From contig SLIS01000056.1 in assembly GCA_007135505.1 (NCBI GenBank), positions 1 to 6,527 on the forward strand: a stretch of 6,527 nt of DNA. Direction: 5' to 3'. The notes below the pieces were generated by a model, which was not told where the DNA came from, did no database searches, and saw nothing but the letters and a program-made list of their open reading frames with translations. Shown piece by piece: positions 1 to 5,843 of this stretch (its first letter is position 1; each line of letters begins with the position of its first letter). This DNA comes from Halovivax sp. Lineage in GTDB: Archaea > Halobacteriota > Halobacteria > Halobacteriales > Natrialbaceae. The translations under genes and the position numbers were made by a program.

Positions 1-1
1 C

Positions 2-601
2 TACGGACAGGACCTCACGTTCTTCGTCTCCGTCGTCTACCTGATCGGGCTCTTCAGCGCGATCTGGTGTCTCTTCACCGTCGTCGTGAACTTCAAGACG
101 CGAAACGATCCCGGTGGCGCACTCGAGATGAACGTTACCCGGCGCGGCGAGACGAAGGTCGTCGAGGTCGAGCGCGATCGCGGACTGGGCGGGATCGGCC
201 TCATGGGATCGACGCCGGACGGCGAGGTCGAGACCCAGACCAATCGACCGGCAGAAACCACCGCGGCGTCTACGTCGAGTGTCTCCGATGCCGCGTCGTC
301 GGTCGCGACGGCTGCCCGAGAAATGACGGGCGTGGGCGGTACCAGTGGATCCTCCGTTAGTGGACCGACCCCGACCAGCGACGGCGGAACCGAGGCGGCG
401 GACATTTCCTCGCCAGCGGGCGCCACGGACGAACCGACGACCGATCGAACGAGGCCCGCCGAACCCGCCGATCACTACTGTGGCAACTGCCGTCACTTCG
501 AGTACCTCCGGGAGTCGTCGGGGATGGTGCCGTACTGCGGCTACGATGGCGAGCGCATGGACGACATGGATCCTTGCGACGCGTGGGAACCGAATCGGTG
601 A
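2..601 (+). CDS. Membrane protein with C-terminal Cys4 motif (haloarchaeal, DUF7139-like), 5' partial
   Basis: The reading frame is open from the window's left edge to a TGA at 599-601, so the gene starts upstream; 199 residues are visible. Residues about 6-30 are strongly hydrophobic (TFFVSVVYLIGLFSAIWCLF and on), the last transmembrane helix of what is probably a multi-pass protein. A Lys/Arg-rich, then mixed polar segment follows. Residues about 85-155 are a low-complexity Thr/Ser/Ala/Gly/Pro linker. The end is a compact motif, HYCGNCRHF then YCGYDG then MDDMDPCDAWEPN, with cysteines at about 160, 163, 179 and 192 (CxxC-x15-C-x12-C), which suggests a bound metal such as zinc. From memory this matches a haloarchaeal family of unknown function named DUF7139, sometimes labelled permease; I cannot confirm that here. 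A GTG at 86 is not the likely start, because it would cut off the membrane helix. The gene converges on the next one, 58 nt away. Confidence 0.75.
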   Translation, partial: YGQDLTFFVSVVYLIGLFSAIWCLFTVVVNFKTRNDPGGALEMNVTRRGETKVVEVERDRGLGGIGLMGSTPDGEVETQTNRPAETTAASTSSVSDAASSVATAAREMTGVGGTSGSSVSGPTPTSDGGTEAADISSPAGATDEPTTDRTRPAEPADHYCGNCRHFEYLRESSGMVPYCGYDGERMDDMDPCDAWEPNR

Positions 602-659
602 ACGATGATGGGGCGGATACGGGTCCGTGGCCGACGCCAGTCAGGAACGATCGGGATAG

Positions 660-1145
660 TTAGAGCCCGAGCACAGGCCGTACTGCTTCGAACCACCCTT
701 CTTCGAACCCGTGGAGAGCCACCGCTGCGACCACGAGCTCGACTGCCGTGATCATCAGCGTGACGACGTCAGCGGCGCGACTGTTCGCCGGCACGCCGAC
801 CGGCAGGCCGTACTCGCGTCCGAGCAGGGGATAGAAGAGTGCGATGCCGCGCGTGTTACCGGCCACGTCGAGGACGTAGTGAGTCAGGATCCCGATCCAG
901 ACGAACTCCAGGTTGCCGAACGTGTAGGGGAAGGCGAGAAAGCCGACGAGCAGCGGCAGGTTGTGCAGGGTCTTGCGGTGACTTCCCATCACGGTGTCGA
1001 TGTCCGGAACGAGCGCACCGAGCAGCACCGGAACGCCGACAGCGAGGATGGCGGTCGCGGTCGCCTCGCCGCCGCTCGGCTCGATCAGCGCACCCAGTCC
1101 CACGCCGAGGAGGACGGCGTTCATGACGTGGTCCCGTTTGTTCAT
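660..1145 (-). CDS. YdjM-family membrane-bound metal-dependent hydrolase
   Basis: This 161-residue protein has the pattern of the YdjM/LexA-binding inner-membrane hydrolase family (PF04307). An early histidine (H6 in MNKRDH) is followed by a hydrophobic stretch, GALVPDIDT with D48 and D50, HRKTLHN with H56, R57 and H61, and THYVLDV with H89 and D93. These His and Asp residues are the expected metal ligands. Hydrophobic segments at about 10-22, 30-47, 64-88 and 125-145 fit a small multi-pass membrane protein of normal family length. The substrate is unknown for the whole family, so hydrolase is a family-level inference. The ATG at 1145 is chosen because it places H6 as in relatives and has an A/T-rich box about 30 nt upstream. 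It lies on the same strand as the CinA gene but 226 nt away, so it is probably transcribed on its own. Confidence 0.88.
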   Translation of the reverse strand: MNKRDHVMNAVLLGVGLGALIEPSGGEATATAILAVGVPVLLGALVPDIDTVMGSHRKTLHNLPLLVGFLAFPYTFGNLEFVWIGILTHYVLDVAGNTRGIALFYPLLGREYGLPVGVPANSRAADVVTLMITAVELVVAAVALHGFEEGWFEAVRPVLGL

Positions 1146-1170
1146 GTACCCGAGCGGTATCTAGCCGCGG

Positions 1171-1183
1171 TTGAATAGCTTTC
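1171..1183 (-). promoter_or_regulatory. Candidate core promoter (BRE/TATA-like) for the YdjM-family gene
   Basis: On the minus strand the sequence reads GAAAGCTATTCAA. Its A/T-rich centre is about 30 nt before the ATG at 1145, the spacing expected if transcription starts within a few bases of the start codon. No Shine-Dalgarno sequence precedes the ATG, in line with a leaderless transcript. The box is not a perfect haloarchaeal TATA element, so this is an inference from position and composition. Confidence 0.4.
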
Positions 1184-1278
1184 CCTCCGGCCTTTTTTGG
1201 AAACCGATACCTACTACTTTTCAGATAACTAGCTGTTTTCGGACTGCGGCACAATCCCTTCGGAAGGCGGTCCCTGAA

Positions 1279-1327
1279 CAGTTCGGATTCGAAGGCGAAC
1301 TGGCCTATGATCGGCAGTTCGGGTTCG
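1279..1327. repeat. Imperfect direct repeat, two 13-mers 36 bp apart
   Basis: CAGTTCGGATTCG at 1279-1291 recurs as CAGTTCGGGTTCG at 1315-1327, with 12 of 13 bases identical. The first copy also begins a small inverted repeat, GTTCG at 1281-1285 against CGAAC at 1296-1300. The pair lies just past the stop codon of the CinA gene and about 130-180 bp upstream of the YdjM-family start. It could be a binding site or chance, since TTCG-rich words are common in this GC-rich DNA. Confidence 0.4.
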
Positions 1328-1371
1328 GCCGTCGACCGCCGGTTAGACCGACCAGCAGGTGGCCGACGGGG

Positions 1372-1890
1372 TCACCGGTCGACGCGCTCGCTCGTCTCGA
1401 GTATCGTCTCGAGGGCGCGTTCGACCGTCGCCGCTCGCACCGCGGCCCGATCGCCGTCGAAGGCGTGGCGCGTCACCTCGGCGAACGAGGACCCGCTTCC
1501 CCACGGACCGGCGTAGGCGATCCCGATGTAGACGGTACCGACGGGTTTGTCCTCGTTTCCCCCGGTCGGACCGGCGACGCCGGTGATGGACAGGCCCCAG
1601 GTAACGTCGCAGACGTCGCGGACGCCGCGGGCCATCTGCCTGGCGACCGGCTCCGAGACGGCACCGTGTTCGTCGAGTGCCTCGCGGGTGACGCCGAGGT
1701 GGCGACGCTTGGCCCCGTACGCGTAGGTCGTCAGCCCGGCCTCGAAGTAGTCGCTCGCGCCCGGAATGGCCGTCAGCGATGCGCCAAGCAGTCCGCCGGT
1801 ACACGATTCGGCGACGGCGAGCGTCTCGTCCGCGTCCCGGAGGGTGTCGGCCACCGCCATCGGGAGGTCGCGAGTGATGTCGTCGTTCAT
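1372..1890 (-). CDS. CinA C-terminal domain protein (NMN amidohydrolase / PncC family)
   Basis: The 172-residue product is a stand-alone CinA C-terminal domain (PF02464). Members with shown activity deamidate nicotinamide mononucleotide to nicotinate mononucleotide, feeding NAD recycling. Visible family motifs are AESCTGG with S29, the usual catalytic serine; TTYAYGAKRRHLGV with Y56, Y58 and K61; HGAVSEPVARQMA at about 75-87; ITGVAGPTGG at 102-111; and KPVGTVYIG at 115-123. Length is normal for the single-domain form, and there is no N-terminal molybdopterin-binding-like domain as in full-length CinA. The frame stays open upstream to a TTG at 1920, but the ATG at 1890 is preferred: it is the better start codon and the extra ten residues add no family motif. 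No Shine-Dalgarno precedes it. The NTF2-like gene lies 82 nt upstream on the same strand, so co-transcription is possible. The assignment is strong at family level; catalytic activity is inferred. Confidence 0.92.
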   Translation of the reverse strand: MNDDITRDLPMAVADTLRDADETLAVAESCTGGLLGASLTAIPGASDYFEAGLTTYAYGAKRRHLGVTREALDEHGAVSEPVARQMARGVRDVCDVTWGLSITGVAGPTGGNEDKPVGTVYIGIAYAGPWGSGSSFAEVTRHAFDGDRAAVRAATVERALETILETSERVDR

Positions 1891-1907
1891 ACCCGGACCG
1901 ACGCCGG

Positions 1908-1928
1908 CCGCGGTTGTCAAACCGGCGG
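1908..1928. repeat. Hairpin-capable inverted repeat between the NTF2-like and CinA genes
   Basis: CCGCGGTT at 1908-1915 can pair with AACCG at 1920-1924 plus CGG at 1926-1928, with a GTCA loop and one unpaired G at 1925, giving about eight base pairs. A wider pair, CGCCGGCCG at 1902-1910 and CGGCCGGCG at 1946-1954, is a perfect 9-bp inverted repeat that uses some of the same bases. The A/T-rich minus-strand word TTTGACAA at 1914-1921, across the hairpin loop, is about 28 nt before the CinA ATG. The element may be a promoter-linked operator, a 3' end signal for the NTF2-like transcript, or chance in GC-rich DNA. Confidence 0.4.
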
Positions 1929-1972
1929 TCAGCAGGCCCGGGCGTCGGCCGGCGCCCCCGAACGGTACCCGC

Positions 1973-2359
1973 TCAGACGGCGTCCCGATCCGTGTACGTG
2001 TACCGGTTCGTGATCAGGCCGTCCTCGTCGAATTCGTGGTAGTCCGCGAAGCCGAACGAGACTGGATCGCCGTCGAGCCGACCCGAGAATTCGCCACGAA
2101 CGGCCGCGTGTGCCCCCTCGACCACGATGTGAGAGATCTCGTGGCTGCCGTCCTCGAGCGGTCGCTCCCGCTCGTAGAACGTCCGAAGCGCGTCGATTCC
2201 CTCGATCGTCTCCCGGCCGGGGCGTTCGTACCGGACGTCATCGGCGAAGAGCGAGAGCAGTCCGTCGACGTCGCCGGCGTCGATCAGGTCGTAGTAGGTG
2301 GCTAGCTGATCGCGCGGCGAACCGTCGGTCGATCCGGATCCGTCGCTCATGTATGTCAT
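1973..2359 (-). CDS. NTF2/SnoaL-like small protein of unknown role
   Basis: The 128-residue protein has the layout of the NTF2-like superfamily (SnoaL/ketosteroid-isomerase type fold). An N-terminal helix LATYYDLIDAGDVDGLLSLF (about 19-38) is followed by ADDVRYERPG, a helical segment IEGIDALRTFYERERP, and then beta strands ISHIVVEG, HAAVRGEFSGRL, PVSFGFADYHEFD and LITNRYTYTD. This is the usual order of a cone-shaped fold with a central pocket. Such proteins include isomerases, hydrolases, dehydratases and non-catalytic binders, and nothing here selects one. Two start codons are close, ATG at 2359 and ATG at 2350; both give full folds, and the longer was taken arbitrarily. The frame continues far upstream, but that part is antisense to the aminotransferase and not credible. 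The gene is divergent from the aminotransferase, with 132 nt between starts. Confidence 0.82.
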   Translation of the reverse strand: MTYMSDGSGSTDGSPRDQLATYYDLIDAGDVDGLLSLFADDVRYERPGRETIEGIDALRTFYERERPLEDGSHEISHIVVEGAHAAVRGEFSGRLDGDPVSFGFADYHEFDEDGLITNRYTYTDRDAV

Positions 2360-2360
2360 G

Positions 2361-2377
2361 GACTGACTAACACAGTC
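2361..2377. repeat. Small inverted repeat at the start of the NTF2-like gene
   Basis: GACTG at 2361-2365 and CAGTC at 2373-2377 form a 5-bp inverted repeat around a 7-base spacer (ACTAACA). It begins one base before the ATG at 2359, inside the divergent spacer. A site there could bind a regulator or form a weak hairpin, but a 5-bp arm can easily arise by chance. Confidence 0.3.
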
Positions 2378-2491
2378 GGCGACCTTCAGCGTTCCTCCGA
2401 CGAACCGATCGAGACGCCGACGTTCCCTGACGCCGTGCCGATGCCGGTCGACGACGAAAGAACCACGACCCCGCCGGACTAGCACGAACGC

Positions 2492-3592
2492 ATGGAGTAC
2501 GAAACGCCACTTTTCTTCCACGTGATGGCGTACGCGGCCGAGGCCGATCGGGACGTCGTCGACATGGTGAGCGGGAACCCGGACTGGGAACCACCGGAAG
2601 CACTCCGCGACGGTCTCAGGGAGTACGCGGACCTCGACGCGGATCAGTTCCAGTACCCGCCGAGCGAGGGGCTCCGGGAGCTTCGCGAGGAGATCGCTAC
2701 GCGGCGCGGTGTCGACGTCGAGCAGGTCGTGATCACGAACGGCGCCGGCGAGGCGAACTACCTCGCGATGGCCCGCGCGCTGGAGCGCGGTGCCGGCTCG
2801 GAGGTCGTACTGACCGATCCCGTCTACTCGTACTACCCCGGGAAGACGACGATGCTCGGCGGAACGGCCCGCTACGTCTCGGCCGGGACCGACGGGCAGC
2901 TCGATCCGGACGACGTCCGGGCGGTTACGAGTGCCGACACGGCGGCGATCGTCGTGAACACGCCGAACAATCCGACGGGTGCGGTCTACCCCGAGGAGAC
3001 GGTTCGCGAACTCGTCGAGATCGCCGAAACCAACGACGCGATCCTCGTCGCGGACGAGGTCTACGACCACTTCGACCTCTCGGGCCGGTTCACCAGCGCT
3101 CTCTCCGTCGACTCCGACCACCGGATCGTCACCAACGCGTTCTCGAAGTCGCTCGCGATAACCGGGTTCCGGGTCGGGTACGCGATCTTCCCGGCGCACC
3201 TCGTCGAGAACGCCAAGAGTCGACACATGCTCGTCAACGTCGCCGGCAGTCGGCCGTCCCAGTACGCCGTCCTCCGCGCGCTCCGCGAGACGGGACCGGC
3301 GTACTACGAGGCAAACCGCGAACTCCTCCGCGAGCGCGTCGAGACGTTCACGGACGCCCTCGACAGCGCCGGCGCCGACTACACCAGACCGGACGGCGCC
3401 TTCTACGTCCTCGCCCGCTTCGACGGCTATCCGGGCACCCTCGAGAACGTCGAACGCCTGATCGACGAGGCCGGCGTCGCGGGCATGCCGGGGGCGGCAT
3501 TCGGCGAGACCTGCGAACCGTGGCTTCGCTTCGCACTCGTGACGCCGCGCGCCGAGGAAGCGGCCGATCGGCTGGCCGCGTACTTCGCGTGA
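2492..3592 (+). CDS. PLP-dependent class I aminotransferase
   Basis: This is a complete 366-residue fold-type I aminotransferase, a cytoplasmic enzyme moving an amino group between an amino acid and a 2-oxo acid through pyridoxal phosphate. Motifs run in family order: MVSGNPDWEPP (25-35) near the substrate site; FQYPPSEGLRELREEI (53-68); ITNGAGEANY (81-90), the phosphate-binding turn; VVNTPNNPTG (154-163) with N160; VADEVYDHF (186-194) with D188 and Y191; SKSLAITGFRVGY (218-230) with Schiff-base lysine K219 and R227; and WLRFAL (344-349) with R346, the usual carboxylate-binding arginine. Length is slightly short for the aspartate aminotransferase subgroup but complete. No key residue is missing. 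The substrate cannot be settled; aspartate, alanine or aromatic amino acids are all possible. The ATG at 2492 starts close to the first conserved region, as in relatives, without a Shine-Dalgarno. The next gene follows on the same strand after 94 nt. Confidence 0.94.
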   Translation: MEYETPLFFHVMAYAAEADRDVVDMVSGNPDWEPPEALRDGLREYADLDADQFQYPPSEGLRELREEIATRRGVDVEQVVITNGAGEANYLAMARALERGAGSEVVLTDPVYSYYPGKTTMLGGTARYVSAGTDGQLDPDDVRAVTSADTAAIVVNTPNNPTGAVYPEETVRELVEIAETNDAILVADEVYDHFDLSGRFTSALSVDSDHRIVTNAFSKSLAITGFRVGYAIFPAHLVENAKSRHMLVNVAGSRPSQYAVLRALRETGPAYYEANRELLRERVETFTDALDSAGADYTRPDGAFYVLARFDGYPGTLENVERLIDEAGVAGMPGAAFGETCEPWLRFALVTPRAEEAADRLAAYFA

Positions 3593-3639
3593 GGCCGTGG
3601 CCGAGTCGGGCCCGTTCGATCGCCGATCGCTGCCCATCG

Positions 3640-3653
3640 CGTCGTGACCGACG
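3640..3653. repeat. Perfect 5-bp stem, 4-base loop inverted repeat upstream of the ArsA-type gene
   Basis: CGTCG at 3640-3644 pairs with CGACG at 3649-3653 around a TGAC loop. It ends where the A/T-rich box of the ArsA-type gene begins, and lies about 50 nt beyond the aminotransferase stop codon. It could mark an operator next to the promoter or the 3' end of the aminotransferase transcript. No T-run follows it, which argues against a simple intrinsic terminator. Confidence 0.3.
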
Positions 3654-3660
3654 AATACAC
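3653..3660 (+). promoter_or_regulatory. Candidate TATA-like box for the ArsA-type ATPase gene
   Basis: GAATACAC is the most A/T-rich word in an otherwise GC-rich 94-nt spacer, and its centre is about 31 nt before the ATG at 3687. That spacing predicts a transcript starting within about five bases of the start codon. The ATPase would then have its own promoter and not depend on aminotransferase read-through. The match to a haloarchaeal TATA box is only partial. Confidence 0.35.
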
Positions 3661-3686
3661 GTGGCTCGACCCGCTATCCTCGCTTC

Positions 3687-4985
3687 ATGAGCGGACTCGA
3701 CGTCGAACCGACCGAGGACGATGACGACGCGGGCGACCACGAGATCGAGGTGACGCCGACGGACCCGGTGCCCGAGGACGACGGGATCGACGTCGAGTCC
3801 ACCGGTGGGCCCGAACGTATCGACGTGACGGTCGGCGATCCGGACGAGTCGCTGGACGGCCCCTCGTACGTGCTCTACGGCGGCAAAGGCGGCGTCGGCA
3901 AGACGACGATGGCGGCCGCGACCGCCCTCGACAGCGCTCGAGGCGGCGTCCGAACGCTCGTCGTCTCCACCGACCCGGCCCACTCGCTCTCGGATGCCCT
4001 GGAGATCGACGTCCCCTCGCGTCCGGAACGGCTGCGCGAGGACATTCCGCTCTTCGGTGTCGAGATCGACCCGGAAGCGGCGATGGCAGCCGGCGAGACC
4101 CCCTTCGGCGCCGGCGGCCCCTTTGGTGGAGAGGGCGAGACGTTCGCCGACGCTGACGGCGATGGGTTCGCCGCGGACGATTCGTCCGTCGCCGGTGCAG
4201 CGGACGGGCCGTTCGCCGGAGGTACCAATCCCTTCGCTAGCGGCGAGGACGCGTTCGACGGGGAGGGCGGCCTCGGCGGGTTCGCAGCCGCGATGGGTGG
4301 CGAGAACCCGATGGAGGGTTTGCTCGGCGGAACGATGCCCGGCGCGGACGAGGCAGCCGCCGTCCAGCTCCTGCTCGAGTACCTCGACGACGACCGGTTC
4401 GACCGCGTGGTCGTCGACACCGCCCCGACGGGACACACCTTGCGCCTGCTCGAACTCCCGGAGCTGCTCGATTCGATGGTCGGACGCATGCTCACGTTCC
4501 GCCAGCGTCTCGGTGACATGATCGACGGCATCAAGGGGATGTTCGGCGGCGAGGCGACGCCGGCGGGCGGATTCGACGTCGAGGACCTGCGCGAACTGAG
4601 CGATCGAATCGAGCGACTTCGGGCTGCCCTCCGCGATCCGGAGCGGACGGACTTCCGTATCGTGATGGTTCCCGAGGAGATGAGCGTGCTGGAATCGACG
4701 CGCCTGCGCGAGCAGCTCCAGTCGGCGGGCATTCCCGTCGGGACGGTCGTCGTCAACCGCGTAATGGAGCCACTGGCCGACGTGACAGCGGACGTCGAGG
4801 GCGACTTTCTCAGCCCTTCCCTCGAGGACTGTGCGTTCTGTCAGCGACGCTGGGACGTCCAGCAGGGTGCCCTGACCGAAGCCCAGGACCTCTTCCGCGG
4901 GACCGACGTCCGACGGGTCCCCCTGTTCGCCGACGAGGTCCGTGGCGAGGCCATGCTCTCGGTCGTTGCGGCGTGTCTGCGGTAG
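3687..4985 (+). CDS. ArsA/Get3 (TRC40) family ATPase with Gly/Phe-rich insert
   Basis: The 432-residue product is a SIMIBI-class P-loop ATPase of the ArsA/Get3 family. After a very acidic extension (1-57) comes YVLYGGKGGVGKTT (61-74), a deviant Walker A with signature lysine K67 and K72. Then follow VVSTDPAHSLSD (92-103), VVVDTAPTGHTLRLLELPE (241-259, switch II with D244), FRIVMVPEEMSVLES (323-337), VVVNRVM (354-360), and SLEDCAFCQRRWDVQQ (378-393) with a C382-xx-C385 pair like the zinc-linking CxxC of Get3 dimers. Residues about 136-221 are an insert rich in Gly, Ala, Phe and Asp with four PF-[GA]-x-[GE] repeats, then an ENPMEGLLGGTMPGADE stretch leading to the helical region. Only one ATPase domain is present, so it would act as a dimer, unlike duplicated bacterial ArsA. 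Get3 proteins deliver tail-anchored membrane proteins; ArsA drives arsenite export. No arsenic gene is nearby, so a Get3-like or unknown cytosolic role is likelier. A membrane-protein gene follows after 58 nt. Confidence 0.93.
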   Translation: MSGLDVEPTEDDDDAGDHEIEVTPTDPVPEDDGIDVESTGGPERIDVTVGDPDESLDGPSYVLYGGKGGVGKTTMAAATALDSARGGVRTLVVSTDPAHSLSDALEIDVPSRPERLREDIPLFGVEIDPEAAMAAGETPFGAGGPFGGEGETFADADGDGFAADDSSVAGAADGPFAGGTNPFASGEDAFDGEGGLGGFAAAMGGENPMEGLLGGTMPGADEAAAVQLLLEYLDDDRFDRVVVDTAPTGHTLRLLELPELLDSMVGRMLTFRQRLGDMIDGIKGMFGGEATPAGGFDVEDLRELSDRIERLRAALRDPERTDFRIVMVPEEMSVLESTRLREQLQSAGIPVGTVVVNRVMEPLADVTADVEGDFLSPSLEDCAFCQRRWDVQQGALTEAQDLFRGTDVRRVPLFADEVRGEAMLSVVAACLR

Positions 4986-5005
4986 GTATTGCTCGATTAC
5001 ACCCC

Positions 5006-5016
5006 TCGATAATTCC
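5006..5016 (+). promoter_or_regulatory. Candidate TATA-like box for the multi-pass membrane protein gene
   Basis: TCGATAATTCC lies about 32 nt before the ATG at 5044 and is the clearest A/T-rich word in the 58-nt spacer after the ArsA-type gene. It predicts a start of transcription a few bases before the ATG. If used, the membrane protein can be made independently of the ATPase. The call rests on position and composition only. Confidence 0.4.
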
Positions 5017-5043
5017 TTTCCCGGCGTCGTCGGGTTCGGTCGC

Positions 5044-5829
5044 ATGGCTACCACTGTCCCCCGGAAGGACGCGGTTTCGACGTTCGGGGAAGCGTTCGAC
5101 TGGCTCAAGCGGAACCCGGTGCTGATCGGCCTCTTCTTCGTCCTCGGCGTGGTCGACGCCATCGGTGAAGAAGTGCCGTTGTTTTCACTGCTGGGCGTAC
5201 TGTTGGTGCTCTATTTTGGCGGCATTGCCCACCTGTTCGCCCGCGACGAACTCGCCGGAACGGCGCCCGACCTGGCCGCGGCGTCGAGTCGGGTCGTCGG
5301 TCGCATGCTGTCGCTGATCGGTATCTTCATCGTCTACACGATTCTCGTCGCTGTAGGGCTGCTCTTGCTAATCCTCCCGGGAATTTACCTGCTCTTGCGC
5401 CTCTCGCTGGCATTCCCCGCCTGCGTCATCGACGAACAGAACGCGTTCGAGAGCCTCTCGACGAGCTGGGAGGTCGCTCACGGTAACTTGTTCAAGCTGC
5501 TCGGCATCTCCATCCTCGCGATCCTCGCCTACCTGGCGGCGGCGATTATCGCTGCTATCATCGCGGCCGCTGGTGGCGCTGGCGCCTTCGCCATCGTCAT
5601 CGTCGTGTCGGCCGTCGTCTCGGCGGTGGTGCAGCCAACCGTCGAGATGGCGTACGCTCGAATCTACCTGGAGAATCGTCACACTGACCCCGAGGACGAC
5701 TCGGCTGTCTCTCCCGGAAGCAGTGCCGGACGAGAGTCCGTTCGTGACGAGCGTGACGACTGGGACGACGAATCCACGCGGGACGATCGGTCCGGCCACG
5801 GCTGGGACCGGCGCGACGACGGCCGATAA
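5044..5829 (+). CDS. Multi-pass membrane protein (DUF7847 / GPDPase-membrane-domain-like) with charged tail
   Basis: The 261-residue protein begins with a short polar segment and has hydrophobic stretches at about 25-40, 46-64, 88-112, 113-127, 150-176 and 179-198, so roughly five or six membrane helices. The central motif LLLILPGIYLLLRLSLAFPA followed by an EQNAFESLSTSWEVAHGN segment (about 107-148) is typical of haloarchaeal proteins related to the membrane domain of glycerophosphodiester phosphodiesterases, named DUF7847 as I recall. No catalytic phosphodiesterase domain is present, and the function is unknown. Residues 214-261 are a hydrophilic tail, mostly Asp, Arg, Ser and Glu, with RDD at 237, 246 and 257. 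The ATG at 5044 is preferred over an in-frame ATG at 4942, which lies inside the ATPase gene and would add Arg/Cys-rich residues unlike the rest. The gene ends 14 nt before the convergent glycerate kinase stop. Confidence 0.82.
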   Translation: MATTVPRKDAVSTFGEAFDWLKRNPVLIGLFFVLGVVDAIGEEVPLFSLLGVLLVLYFGGIAHLFARDELAGTAPDLAAASSRVVGRMLSLIGIFIVYTILVAVGLLLLILPGIYLLLRLSLAFPACVIDEQNAFESLSTSWEVAHGNLFKLLGISILAILAYLAAAIIAAIIAAAGGAGAFAIVIVVSAVVSAVVQPTVEMAYARIYLENRHTDPEDDSAVSPGSSAGRESVRDERDDWDDESTRDDRSGHGWDRRDDGR

Positions 5830-5843
5830 TCCGCCCGGAGGCG

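Larger units (their letters stand above)
1146..1371. other. Gene-free spacer with A/T-richer block and imperfect direct repeat
   Basis: I see no credible coding frame in these 226 bases; long frames crossing it are shadows of the CinA gene. Bases 1171-1250 are clearly richer in A and T than the rest of the window and include a run of six T at 1193-1198 and the candidate promoter of the YdjM-family gene. Bases 1279-1327 carry two near-identical 13-mers. No tRNA-like or other structured RNA was recognised. Confidence 0.6.

Noticed and set aside
1193..1198. Run of six T as a possible transcription terminator
   Set aside because: No plus-strand gene ends just before it, and for the minus-strand CinA gene the run is A, not T.
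1171..2013. Plus-strand frame of 280 codons opposite the CinA gene
   Set aside because: No family motif, Arg/Gly-rich composition, and the opposite strand carries clear CinA motifs.
2394..2398. GGAGG on the minus strand upstream of the NTF2-like gene, like a Shine-Dalgarno site
   Set aside because: It is about 35 nt from the nearest ATG, and no ATG, GTG or TTG lies at proper distance in that frame.
1973..3637. A very long minus-strand open frame across the aminotransferase (about 554 codons)
   Set aside because: Only the last 128 codons look like a protein family. The rest is antisense to the well-supported aminotransferase and reflects the scarcity of stop codons in GC-rich DNA.
3687..4985. 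Arsenite pump component of an ars operon
   Set aside because: No arsB, arsC, arsD or arsR-like gene is in the window, and the protein has a single ATPase domain with a Get3-like CxxC.
3348..5162. Minus-strand frame of about 600 codons opposite the ATPase
   Set aside because: Arg/Val/Glu-rich antisense shadow with no recognisable motif; the plus-strand ATPase has all its family motifs in one intact frame.
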